DNA of 57,663 bases, from NCBI RefSeq assembly GCF_951230135.1, contig NZ_CATNVC010000013.1, positions 1 through 57,663 on the forward strand. Reading direction: 5' to 3'. Source of the DNA: Butyricicoccus sp. Marseille-Q5471 (GTDB taxonomy: Bacteria; Bacillota; Clostridia; Oscillospirales; Butyricicoccaceae). The position numbers were made by a program, and so were the translations under genes. This document shows positions 1-6,043 of this stretch, piece by piece. Every line of letters starts with the position of its first letter. Positions within the stretch are counted from its first letter, which is position 1. The notes beneath the pieces were generated by a model. That model made no database searches, was not told the DNA's origin, and saw only the letters and a list, made by a program, of their open reading frames with translations.

Positions 1-60
1 ATTATTAACATGACTGGTAACAGCTACCGTTTAGCTCACCACCAGTCCATTACCGGCTAA
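1..60 (+). CDS. istB: C-terminal end of an IS21-family IstB-like helper ATPase (partial)
   Basis: The first 20 codons read IINMTGNSYRLAHHQSITG and then stop at TAA. This resembles the end of IstB, the AAA+ ATPase that assists the IS21 transposase IstA; IstB proteins of Bacillota commonly end with an INMTGNSYR-type segment (family knowledge recalled, not searched). The gene enters from the left edge, so its catalytic domain is not visible. The short direct repeats immediately downstream fit the repeat-containing termini of IS21 elements. With only 19 residues the call rests on one motif and the context. Confidence 0.6.
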   Translation: MINMTGNSYRLAHHQSITG

Positions 61-64
61 AAAA

Positions 65-107
65 CTGGCGCTGAAAAAGTGTGCATTTGCTGGCGAAAAA
101 GTGTGCA
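65..107. repeat. Two short direct repeats at the probable right end of an IS21-type element
   Basis: The unit CTGGCG(CT)GAAAAAGTGTGCA occurs at 65-85 and again, without the extra CT, at 90-107. Multiple short repeats just after istB are typical of IS21-family ends, where the transposase binds. The exact IS terminus cannot be fixed because the other end is outside the window. I see no gene in 108-386; the small open frames there have no ribosome binding site and no recognisable protein. Confidence 0.5.
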
Positions 108-386
108 CTTTACTTGACTGCTTACACTTGTCCACTTTTAGAACAATACTTGTCCTGCCTAAACATAATCAAGGGCCGAAGTTCTTGCACCATTCACGAG
201 TACCGCACAGATATATTGTCTTTTCTGTGATGGCTCACAGGCGTACGGTGCGTACACCCAGTAGCTCCCGACTTCTTATAAGTTCATTCCAATCAATTCG
301 AATGAATTTGTTTTGTTATATACTTCAATATTTTTCAAATTAAACTTCTGGGAAAAGCACTTTTATCTATGATCTTCGCCTAATTG

Positions 387-686
387 CTATACCCTAGCTT
401 GAATCTGTTCCAACGTTTGACGGATCTTTACTTCCTCCCCACTACCATTTGTTGATAGGCGGAGCAGGGGAAGTCCGTACACTTTGAAAATGTGATCTTT
501 CATCAAATCTCTTTCTTGCTGCCTAGGGTTATTTTCGTGAGATGCAAAGCCGTCTACTTCTATGACAAAAGCCGGCTTCCGTGTAGCTTCATTGTACACG
601 ACAAAATCAGCGGAGGCCCTATGGTTTATATACTCTATTTCACTATCAGACAGCATCTGCAAATCATGAAACATATTCTTCAGCAA
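387..686 (-). CDS. DUF2726-like PD-(D/E)XK nuclease tail of the upstream helicase, in the -1 frame
   Basis: This 99-codon frame encodes a restriction-endonuclease-like domain: an acidic residue in ASADFVVY, then an E-x-D in AFVIEVDGFAS, followed by a basic and aromatic region. That matches the DUF2726/Vsr-like nuclease domain usually fused to the C-terminus of DNA2-like helicases. The open frame continues upstream of its first ATG to about 722, where it gives PNYKDYSFAFQVLLKNMFHD in phase with the helicase after a -1 shift. It overlaps the helicase stop by 7 bases and has no good ribosome binding site, so independent translation is unlikely. Either the two parts are joined by frameshifting or the gene is broken by a one-base loss. 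Confidence 0.6.
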   Translation of the reverse strand: MLKNMFHDLQMLSDSEIEYINHRASADFVVYNEATRKPAFVIEVDGFASHENNPRQQERDLMKDHIFKVYGLPLLRLSTNGSGEEVKIRQTLEQIQARV

Positions 687-3154
687 AACTTGAAATGCAA
701 AAGAATAGTCCTTATAATTCGGTTTTTTAAGATGTCGGATAGTAGTTGTAACATAATATTTTCAGACTGATATCGTGAAATGGAGGGAAGCCGTTTTCCA
801 AATTCGAGCAGGGTATGAGAATACTCCCGATAAAGCAAGTCAAATACAGATACAACCTTTGACTCCACAATTGCGGCATCCAACAACTGATACTCCATAT
901 ACCCAATGAGTGCTTTGAGTTCTTTGGCCGAGCGTTCAAAAAGGGCTTTATCTGTCACCAAAACAAACTGTCGCTGGGCGCGTGAAACAGCAACGTTGAT
1001 CTTGTGCGGATCGTCCACAAATCGAAGGCTAATATGACCATACCGTGTATTACTCAACACCGTTGATAAAATCATAATTTCTTTTTGACGCCCTTGGTAT
1101 TTATGTATTGTGTCACATTCCAGTTCCTTTGGAAATATGCCGTCCGCCTTTTGTGCCTGCTTTACATAGGGGGTAGTAAACCCAATCTTCGAAGTATCTA
1201 ACTGATCGGGCTTCGTCAGTATCTCTTCCATGATTGTATCTAATTCTCGCTGATTGAATTTTCCTTTCCCTTCACCTTTTGTCACCATTCTCATGTGATT
1301 TCCAGGAGCCGTTTGGTATAGGACAAGCGGGAGCTGCTCAGAGCCTTTCTTTAAGACAATGAGTTCTCCACCATAATAGCGTTGGTTGCAAAATTGAATG
1401 ATCGCCGGCTCACAGCGATAATGCTCACGCAGCAGTTTCCGCGGTGCCTTTTCTCCAAGCACCTCTATCACGGAAGATAACAAGCTGTGGCAAAAGTAGT
1501 CATAAGAAGGGACTGGGCATTGACTGACAAGCTTGTCCTTTATCTTTTCATCAACAATTTGCGGAAGTTGCTTGGTATCTCCGACAATCACCGCACGCTT
1601 GCAACAGGACAACGCAAGGACGCCGCTTAAAATATCCACCTGCGAAGATTCATCAATGATTAAATAATCAAACAGGAACCCTTTGGGGATGCTGTTGATA
1701 ATCGAAAATGTTGTGCTGAGGATTACCGGGTAGTGGGCCAGGAAGCGATCAAAATCTTTTTTGAACGACTCTTTCGTAAATACCACGTCATCCAGTTCGG
1801 CATAACGCTTTGCCAGATTGAGGTTTAATATTTCTCGAGAGGTCTGTTGATACGCCTTTTGCCGTTCTTCAAAATTAGAGCGCAGTAATTGTAATTTAAG
1901 CTCTTCAATTTGCCTGCTGATTTCTGATATTTTAGCTTCATAATAACAACTCTGGACTTCTAACACCAGCTTAATTTCATTTTGGCTTAACAGAGAAAAC
2001 TCTCTAAAGCGATATTTTACAAAAAGTTTTAGTCTATAAAAAAACGATGCCTTCTTATTTCGAAGAACATTCAACTGCGTTTCCGCCAAAAACTGTACGA
2101 TTTTTTCTGATGGTAATTTTGAAACACTTAGCGTCTCCATGTCATTATAATCTTGCGATTGGCGATAACGCCTGAAATGCTCGTACTCCAATCGATAATT
2201 TGCAAGCTGCTGCTCAAGTTGGGCTCGTTTTCGTTCTAATAGAAACAGCTTGCTCAATTCACTGATTTCATCTGGCGGTAAATGAGCGATGCGGCCTGTC
2301 AATGCCTCTAAATCTGGATGCGGCGGATTTGCAAAAAAAGCCTCTTGCTTGTTGTTCCTCCCTAAATCTGCAAGCAAAAAGTGATAGCCCTCTTGACCTA
2401 ATTTCTCTTGCACATTCCGTACTGCTTCATTCGTACCGGAAACCATAGCCACATTTAAGTTTCTTTGCCCCACAAGATTGGAAATGAGATTAATGATGGT
2501 CTGCGTTTTCCCGGTTCCAGGAGGCCCTTCGATAATAGAAATTGAATTGCAAAGGGTTTGAACAATTGCATCTTGTTGACTTTGATTAAAATCGAACGGG
2601 AAGATCAAAGGGATCCCATCCAATTCTATTTGATTATAGGTACCGTTCATATACTGAGCCAAAGCACTTTCGGGATGAATGCAAGGAATTGACGCAAATG
2701 CCCTGGCTACAAAAGTGGCTCCTTTTTCTCCATCCGACTCCCCAATCTTTACATGCTGTGCGATATCGCACCAGTACTCCCAAAGCTCTCGATGCTTTTT
2801 TTGCAAATCTTCCTCTATTCTAATCGATTGACGAGGATATATTTTAGATTTTCCATCTTTAAAAATCACACGATACAGCTTTCCAAAATCTAAAAGATGT
2901 GTCACATTCAAAAGCGGGGTGGAATTATAAAGCACAATTTTTTTGTTTAGATCCACACTTCCGCTTAAATCTGCAATATATGTATTTTCATATTTCGGCG
3001 TGTATTCCCGCCCATTAGAAAGAGTGATTTTGACATAAGGATACTGAGGTTCTATGTCAATAACTTTATCGGTATAATCTTTTCCCTTCATCACAACCAG
3101 CTTGGAAAAAAATATCCATAAGTTCAAAACTCCTATACCAATATATCTAGTCAC
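680..3154 (-). CDS. SF1 DNA2/UPF1-like helicase with coiled-coil insertion
   Basis: This 824-residue protein has all the superfamily 1 helicase motifs in order: Walker A GPPGTGKT at residues 210-217, motif II IIDESS, motif III VGDTKQLPQ, a REHYRC motif, the motif V region IHKYQGRQKEI and motif VI NVAVSRAQRQF. Between motifs I and II is a long charged, coiled-coil-like stretch. Such helicases with a C-terminal nuclease occur in mobile elements and are often linked to phage or plasmid defence (inference). The last 13 residues before the stop look non-native, and the expected nuclease lies in the -1 frame (387-722). The GTG start at 3154 has only a distant AGAAGGA. ATG at 3091 (MKGKDYTDK) is an alternative start and may be the true one. 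Confidence 0.75.
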   Translation of the reverse strand: MTRYIGIGVLNLWIFFSKLVVMKGKDYTDKVIDIEPQYPYVKITLSNGREYTPKYENTYIADLSGSVDLNKKIVLYNSTPLLNVTHLLDFGKLYRVIFKDGKSKIYPRQSIRIEEDLQKKHRELWEYWCDIAQHVKIGESDGEKGATFVARAFASIPCIHPESALAQYMNGTYNQIELDGIPLIFPFDFNQSQQDAIVQTLCNSISIIEGPPGTGKTQTIINLISNLVGQRNLNVAMVSGTNEAVRNVQEKLGQEGYHFLLADLGRNNKQEAFFANPPHPDLEALTGRIAHLPPDEISELSKLFLLERKRAQLEQQLANYRLEYEHFRRYRQSQDYNDMETLSVSKLPSEKIVQFLAETQLNVLRNKKASFFYRLKLFVKYRFREFSLLSQNEIKLVLEVQSCYYEAKISEISRQIEELKLQLLRSNFEERQKAYQQTSREILNLNLAKRYAELDDVVFTKESFKKDFDRFLAHYPVILSTTFSIINSIPKGFLFDYLIIDESSQVDILSGVLALSCCKRAVIVGDTKQLPQIVDEKIKDKLVSQCPVPSYDYFCHSLLSSVIEVLGEKAPRKLLREHYRCEPAIIQFCNQRYYGGELIVLKKGSEQLPLVLYQTAPGNHMRMVTKGEGKGKFNQRELDTIMEEILTKPDQLDTSKIGFTTPYVKQAQKADGIFPKELECDTIHKYQGRQKEIMILSTVLSNTRYGHISLRFVDDPHKINVAVSRAQRQFVLVTDKALFERSAKELKALIGYMEYQLLDAAIVESKVVSVFDLLYREYSHTLLEFGKRLPSISRYQSENIMLQLLSDILKNRIIRTILLHFKFC
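722..728 (-). promoter_or_regulatory. A_AAA_AAC slippery heptamer, candidate -1 frameshift site
   Basis: On the minus strand the helicase reads TTA-AAA-AAC-CGA, which contains the canonical X_XXY_YYZ heptamer A_AAA_AAC in the correct phase at codons 809-811. A -1 slip makes the next codon CCG and continues for 111 codons through the nuclease domain, giving a 922-residue helicase-nuclease. Without the slip, translation ends after 13 more residues. I see no strong downstream stem-loop. Loss of one A from an ancestral run of seven would give the same picture. Confidence 0.45.
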
Positions 3155-3232
3155 TACGCCGAGGGCATCCTTCTGTAGAATGGCGTTATATCACAGGATT
3201 CTCGGAGAAAAACATTAATTTTTATAAGTTTA

Positions 3233-3261
3233 AGTATAGCTGTTTTTCCAAATAAGAGCAA
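3233..3261 (-). promoter_or_regulatory. Predicted promoter of the helicase gene
   Basis: On the minus strand TTGCTC (3261-3256) and TATACT (3238-3233) are separated by 17 bases, a good SigA-type spacing. Transcription would start near 3226, about 70 bases before the GTG at 3154. The remaining 3155-3473 gap also holds a terminator-like hairpin (3311-3360) and a small palindrome (3412-3430) but no gene. Confidence 0.5.
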
Positions 3262-3310
3262 CCGCTGTTTCGACTTATTATACTATATCATTGGATGACG
3301 ATTAATAAAG

Positions 3311-3360
3311 AGCTGTAGGTGCGTTTATGACAGATATCATAAACACACCTACAGCTTTTT
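3311..3360 (+). terminator. Strong intrinsic terminator with no visible upstream gene
   Basis: The 20-base arm 3311-3330 pairs with 3336-3355 with a single mismatch, around the loop CAGAT, and is followed by TTTTT. No plus-strand gene precedes it: the helicase is transcribed away from it. It may be left over from a deleted gene, or it may insulate the recombinase gene that follows. Confidence 0.65.
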
Positions 3361-3411
3361 AACTCAGAAAATTTGTTTCTATATTTACATTTTTAACTAG
3401 TGGCACATAGA

Positions 3412-3430
3412 TGCTATTCTAAAAATAGCA
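3412..3430. promoter_or_regulatory. Short palindrome upstream of the first recombinase gene
   Basis: TGCTATT and AATAGCA form a perfect 7-base inverted repeat around CTAAA, 43 bases before the recombinase start. It could be an operator or a recombinase or excisionase binding site. No family match is claimed. Confidence 0.3.
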
Positions 3431-3473
3431 CTTTCGTTTGAATAGTGTAATTTTTTATGGAGGAATCAATATT

Positions 3474-4697
3474 ATGGCATCTATTGTAAAACGCAACAAA
3501 AGTTATGCGGTTGTCTATACAGACACCACAAACGAAAAGAAAAGGCAAAAATGGGAAACCTACTACAGTCTTGAGGAGGCGCAGCAACGAAAGGAATTAC
3601 TGGAACTATGCTCACATACACGAACAGAAGTCCACCGTCAGTGTGTACAGACGGTGGAACAATTTTTTGTACAATACGTGGAGCCATATGGAGTAAGCCA
3701 TTGGTCACTATCCACCTACCAAGCAAATTGCAGCCTTATTCGCCGTTTCCTCATACCGACCATTGGCATGATGCGGCTAGAAGAACTCTCGCCTCGTGTG
3801 GTAGCACAGCTGTATCGCCGCTTTGCGCAACTGCCACAACAAGGTGGTCGCTGCCATGCCCCAACAGGTAAACCGATTACTGCACAAACTCTGCGCAGCC
3901 TTCACAAGCTGCTGCACAGTGCCTTTGAGCAGGCGGTGCTGTGGGAGTATTTACAGCGAAACCCCTTTCACGGCGCGCCACTTCCAAAATCACATCCCGC
4001 TTCCCTTGTTTTCCTTATTCCTGAACAGGTAAGACTGCTACTGAATCACTGTATCAGCGACCCCATATTGCGTATGGCCGTAACACTTGCCTTTGCTGGA
4101 ACGCTGCGCAAGGGCGAACTGCTGGCACTGACCTGGCAGGACGTAAATTTTGTTGAGGGAAGCATACGGGTAAACAAAACCCTATGCCGAGTCAGTAACC
4201 ATGCACTGACCAAGCTACAGGGACGAGATATTCTCTATCAATTTCCATCCGTGCTGAGTACTGCCTGCACTACTCTGGTGCTCAAGCGTCCTAAAACAAA
4301 AGCCAGCAACCGGGTTATCTATTTACCAGCCTCAGTGATGTCGGAATTGGAAGCCTTTAAGATATCCTCTCCTGCAACTGAACTGGGACTCATTTTCTGC
4401 TATCCGGATGGGCGTCCCATCCAGGAGCACACTTTAACCGACCGCTTTCACGAAGTGTTGAAAGCGGCTGGTCTGCCACAAGTAACCTTCCATAGTCTGC
4501 GACATAGTAGTATCACCTATAAACTGGTGCTGTCACAGGGAGATCTCAAATCGATACAGGGGGATTCTGGACATGCTCAGGTGGAGATGATTACCGAACT
4601 GTATGGTCACATTTTAGAAAATAACCGCATAGCCAATGCTAAACGCATGGACGAGGTCTTTTTTCAAAAGGGGATAATGAACAGGAATCGAACGTAA
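3474..4697 (+). CDS. Tyrosine recombinase (phage/ICE integrase), first of three
   Basis: This 407-residue protein has an N-terminal arm-binding region, a SAM-like core-binding domain and a catalytic domain with a full active site: Arg in GTLRKGELLAL, the beta-hairpin Lys in RPKTKASNR, His and Arg in FHSLRHSS, His in GDSGHAQVEM and the nucleophile Tyr in ELYGH. It would integrate and excise an element by strand exchange at an att site. The start ATG at 3474 follows GGAGG at 3459-3463; the upstream in-frame ATG at 3438 lacks one. Its last codons overlap a degenerate tRNA-Arg-like sequence (4673-4745), where an attachment site would be expected. Confidence 0.93.
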   Translation: MASIVKRNKSYAVVYTDTTNEKKRQKWETYYSLEEAQQRKELLELCSHTRTEVHRQCVQTVEQFFVQYVEPYGVSHWSLSTYQANCSLIRRFLIPTIGMMRLEELSPRVVAQLYRRFAQLPQQGGRCHAPTGKPITAQTLRSLHKLLHSAFEQAVLWEYLQRNPFHGAPLPKSHPASLVFLIPEQVRLLLNHCISDPILRMAVTLAFAGTLRKGELLALTWQDVNFVEGSIRVNKTLCRVSNHALTKLQGRDILYQFPSVLSTACTTLVLKRPKTKASNRVIYLPASVMSELEAFKISSPATELGLIFCYPDGRPIQEHTLTDRFHEVLKAAGLPQVTFHSLRHSSITYKLVLSQGDLKSIQGDSGHAQVEMITELYGHILENNRIANAKRMDEVFFQKGIMNRNRT

Positions 4698-4745
4698 GAC
4701 CTATCTCTTAGGAGGCGATAGGTCTATCCATTACACAAGCCGGTT
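4673..4745 (-). pseudogene. Degenerate tRNA-Arg(CCU)-like sequence, candidate attachment site
   Basis: On the minus strand this 73-base stretch has tRNA spacing: D-loop AATGGATA, a 7-base anticodon loop CTCCTAA (anticodon CCU at 4712-4710), a 5-base variable region and T-loop TTCGATT. The acceptor stem does not pair and the anticodon, D and T stems carry mismatches, so it cannot be a working tRNA. The arms AGACCTATC and GATAGGTCT form a perfect 9-base inverted repeat around the anticodon loop. It overlaps the 3' end of the first recombinase gene, so an att site copied from tRNA-Arg(CCU) is the simplest reading. What it does is inferred. Confidence 0.45.
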
Positions 4746-4787
4746 GCCAAGAATCTTATCTCCATCAGAACGAAAGGAATGTTTCCC

Positions 4788-5594
4788 ATGAACATAGACC
4801 ACTGCAAAACATTTGCCGCCTTGGGCGATTACCTCAAGGAACAAGCCACTTGTCCGGATTTAAAACAGGCTGAGTGCAAGCAGCTTTATGCCGCACTGGA
4901 GGAACGCTGCCAACATCATTGTTTTGATAGTATGCTGTACAAACATAGAAACTGGTTTATCTGCGAGGGCACGGATGCTGTCTATATTTATCTCTACCGC
5001 AACTGGTGCTATCAAAGAAGTCTCAAGGCAAACCGTGACTGTCTGTTGGAAATTGCAGATCATATTCAGCAGGATTTCTTTTGTGCCGGTGGCCCACAAA
5101 TCACAGCGCAAGAAGTAACACATATTTTATCTACACTGGATGAGTGCTATGACTTTTCTCAAAAAGTGCTGGGAGATGCGCTTTTGTATCTGCTGTTACC
5201 AAACGATGCCCACCGTAGCTTCGATGCTCTTTGCCGCCCTTATTCTACCACGGATGGACAGATAACCTGCGACATCATTATGCCGCACATCCAGCGAGAC
5301 ACAAAGACTCATCCCGGATCCATGCTACTTCATGAACTGTGGCATCTACTCAACATTAAGCTGACTGACAGTCTGCTAGTGGTGCCGGATATATTTGTAC
5401 TGCTGGATCGCTTCATCTGAAACACGCAAAGCGAAAGTAGCGCAGAGCAGCTAAGTGAACTGTTCGCACACCTTTTTGCCATGACCATGCTCCGGCTACC
5501 AGAGTTAAAGCAGTATGATTCCTATCCCCCACTGCCAGAGGAAACAATATCAGTCTTTGCGACCTATTTTCTAAATGTGCTGGCAGGGCTATAG
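4788..5594 (+). pseudogene. HExxH metalloprotease-like protein interrupted by an in-frame UGA
   Basis: Translation from ATG 4788 (AAAGGA at 4773-4778) gives 210 residues ending just after a zinc-protease motif, LLHELWHLL, at a UGA (5418-5420). The same frame then stays open for 57 more codons, NTQSESSAEQLSELFAHLFA onward, to TAG at 5592-5594. The downstream part carries the Glu-rich helix expected to supply the third metal ligand in ImmA/IrrE-like proteases, so the intact protein was probably 268 residues with Trp or another residue at the UGA. ImmA-like proteases often control excision of mobile elements by cleaving a repressor. The family assignment is tentative. Confidence 0.5.
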
Positions 5595-5721
5595 CCGCAC
5601 AGAAAACCGCTCATTTGGTCACCCCCAACTTTCGGCGCTTTTGGTGTCATCCCATTCAAAGGATTACAATATTCATCTTCCCCCTTACAAGGATGCCCTC
5701 CTTAAAAATATTTGAACCCTG

Positions 5722-5770
5722 AAGTGGTCAAAGCGAGTCGCATTTCGAGTCAGGCTCGTTATGACCACTT
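5722..5770. repeat. Imperfect 16-base inverted repeat containing a tRNA anticodon region
   Basis: Positions 5722-5737 pair with 5755-5770: AAGTGGTCA against TGACCACTT is perfect and CGAG/CTCG pairs, with three mismatches between. The right arm is the D-loop of a tRNA-Ser-like 5' half (5738-5782); the left arm is its mirror image. This recalls a recombinase core site built around a tRNA. The rest of the 5595-6043 gap holds three GTAGAA repeats, a hairpin before the next gene, and no coding sequence I can support. Confidence 0.5.
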
Positions 5771-5782
5771 CGATACGCCTCC
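5738..5782 (-). pseudogene. tRNA-Ser(CGA)-like 5' half, candidate attachment site
   Basis: Reading down from 5782 the minus strand gives an orderly tRNA-Ser start: acceptor GGAGGCG, TA, a D-arm with TCG/CGA stem and GTGG loop, anticodon stem CCTGA and loop CTCGAAA (anticodon CGA). After the anticodon loop the match ends: the expected stem TCAGG is replaced by TGCGA, and no variable arm or T-arm follows. The break at the anticodon loop is what a recombinase crossover in that loop would leave. Confidence 0.5.
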
Positions 5783-5810
5783 ATATTTATTTTAATACAC
5801 CAAGCCCCGC

Positions 5811-5846
5811 GTAGAAGTCAAGGCAAAGTGTAGAAAAACCGTAGAA
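5811..5846 (+). repeat. Three GTAGAA direct repeats, possible recombinase arm sites
   Basis: GTAGAA occurs at 5811-5816, 5830-5835 and 5841-5846, between the tRNA-Ser-like half and the second recombinase gene. Short direct repeats near an att core are typical arm-type binding sites for integrase N-terminal domains. The assignment is inference from position only. Confidence 0.3.
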
Positions 5847-5932
5847 ATCGCTAAAACACTAAATTTTCAAAATCCCGCAAACCCACGGAAACTCAAGGTT
5901 TTCCGGCATTATCAAGGCAACTGACCGAGTGG

Positions 5933-5951
5933 ATTTCGAGTGCGACTCGTT
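5933..5951 (+). repeat. Second copy of the tRNA-Ser anticodon-region motif
   Basis: ATTTCGAGTGCGACTCGTT differs from 5742-5760 (ATTTCGAGTCAGGCTCGTT) only in a central four-base block, in the same orientation. Both contain the complement of the CGA anticodon loop next to CTCGTT. They could be two att-type half sites 191 bases apart or the result of a small rearrangement. Confidence 0.35.
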
Positions 5952-5994
5952 TGGAACATATAGATTCAGGCTTTTTCAATATTTCTAAACCCTG

Positions 5995-6013
5995 CCGCCA
6001 TATTTTATGGCGG
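5995..6013 (+). promoter_or_regulatory. Small hairpin ahead of the second recombinase gene
   Basis: CCGCCATA and TATGGCGG form an 8-base stem around TTT, followed by an AT-rich run and then AAAGGAGG. It may be a weak terminator or attenuator limiting recombinase expression. Confidence 0.4.
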
Positions 6014-6043
6014 TATTTATATTTATTAAAGGAGGATATACAA

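Noticed and set aside
101-343. 80-codon open frame at the left end
   Set aside because: No ribosome binding site, no recognisable domain, and it overlaps the IS-end repeats.
5418-5420. Selenocysteine insertion at the in-frame UGA
   Set aside because: No stable stem-loop of SECIS type is evident just downstream and the site is not in a redox motif. A nonsense mutation is simpler.
5920-5951. GAGTGG near 5926 as the far att copy of the guaA end
   Set aside because: Only six bases match and the orientation is inverted relative to guaA, so it cannot be the direct repeat left by integration.
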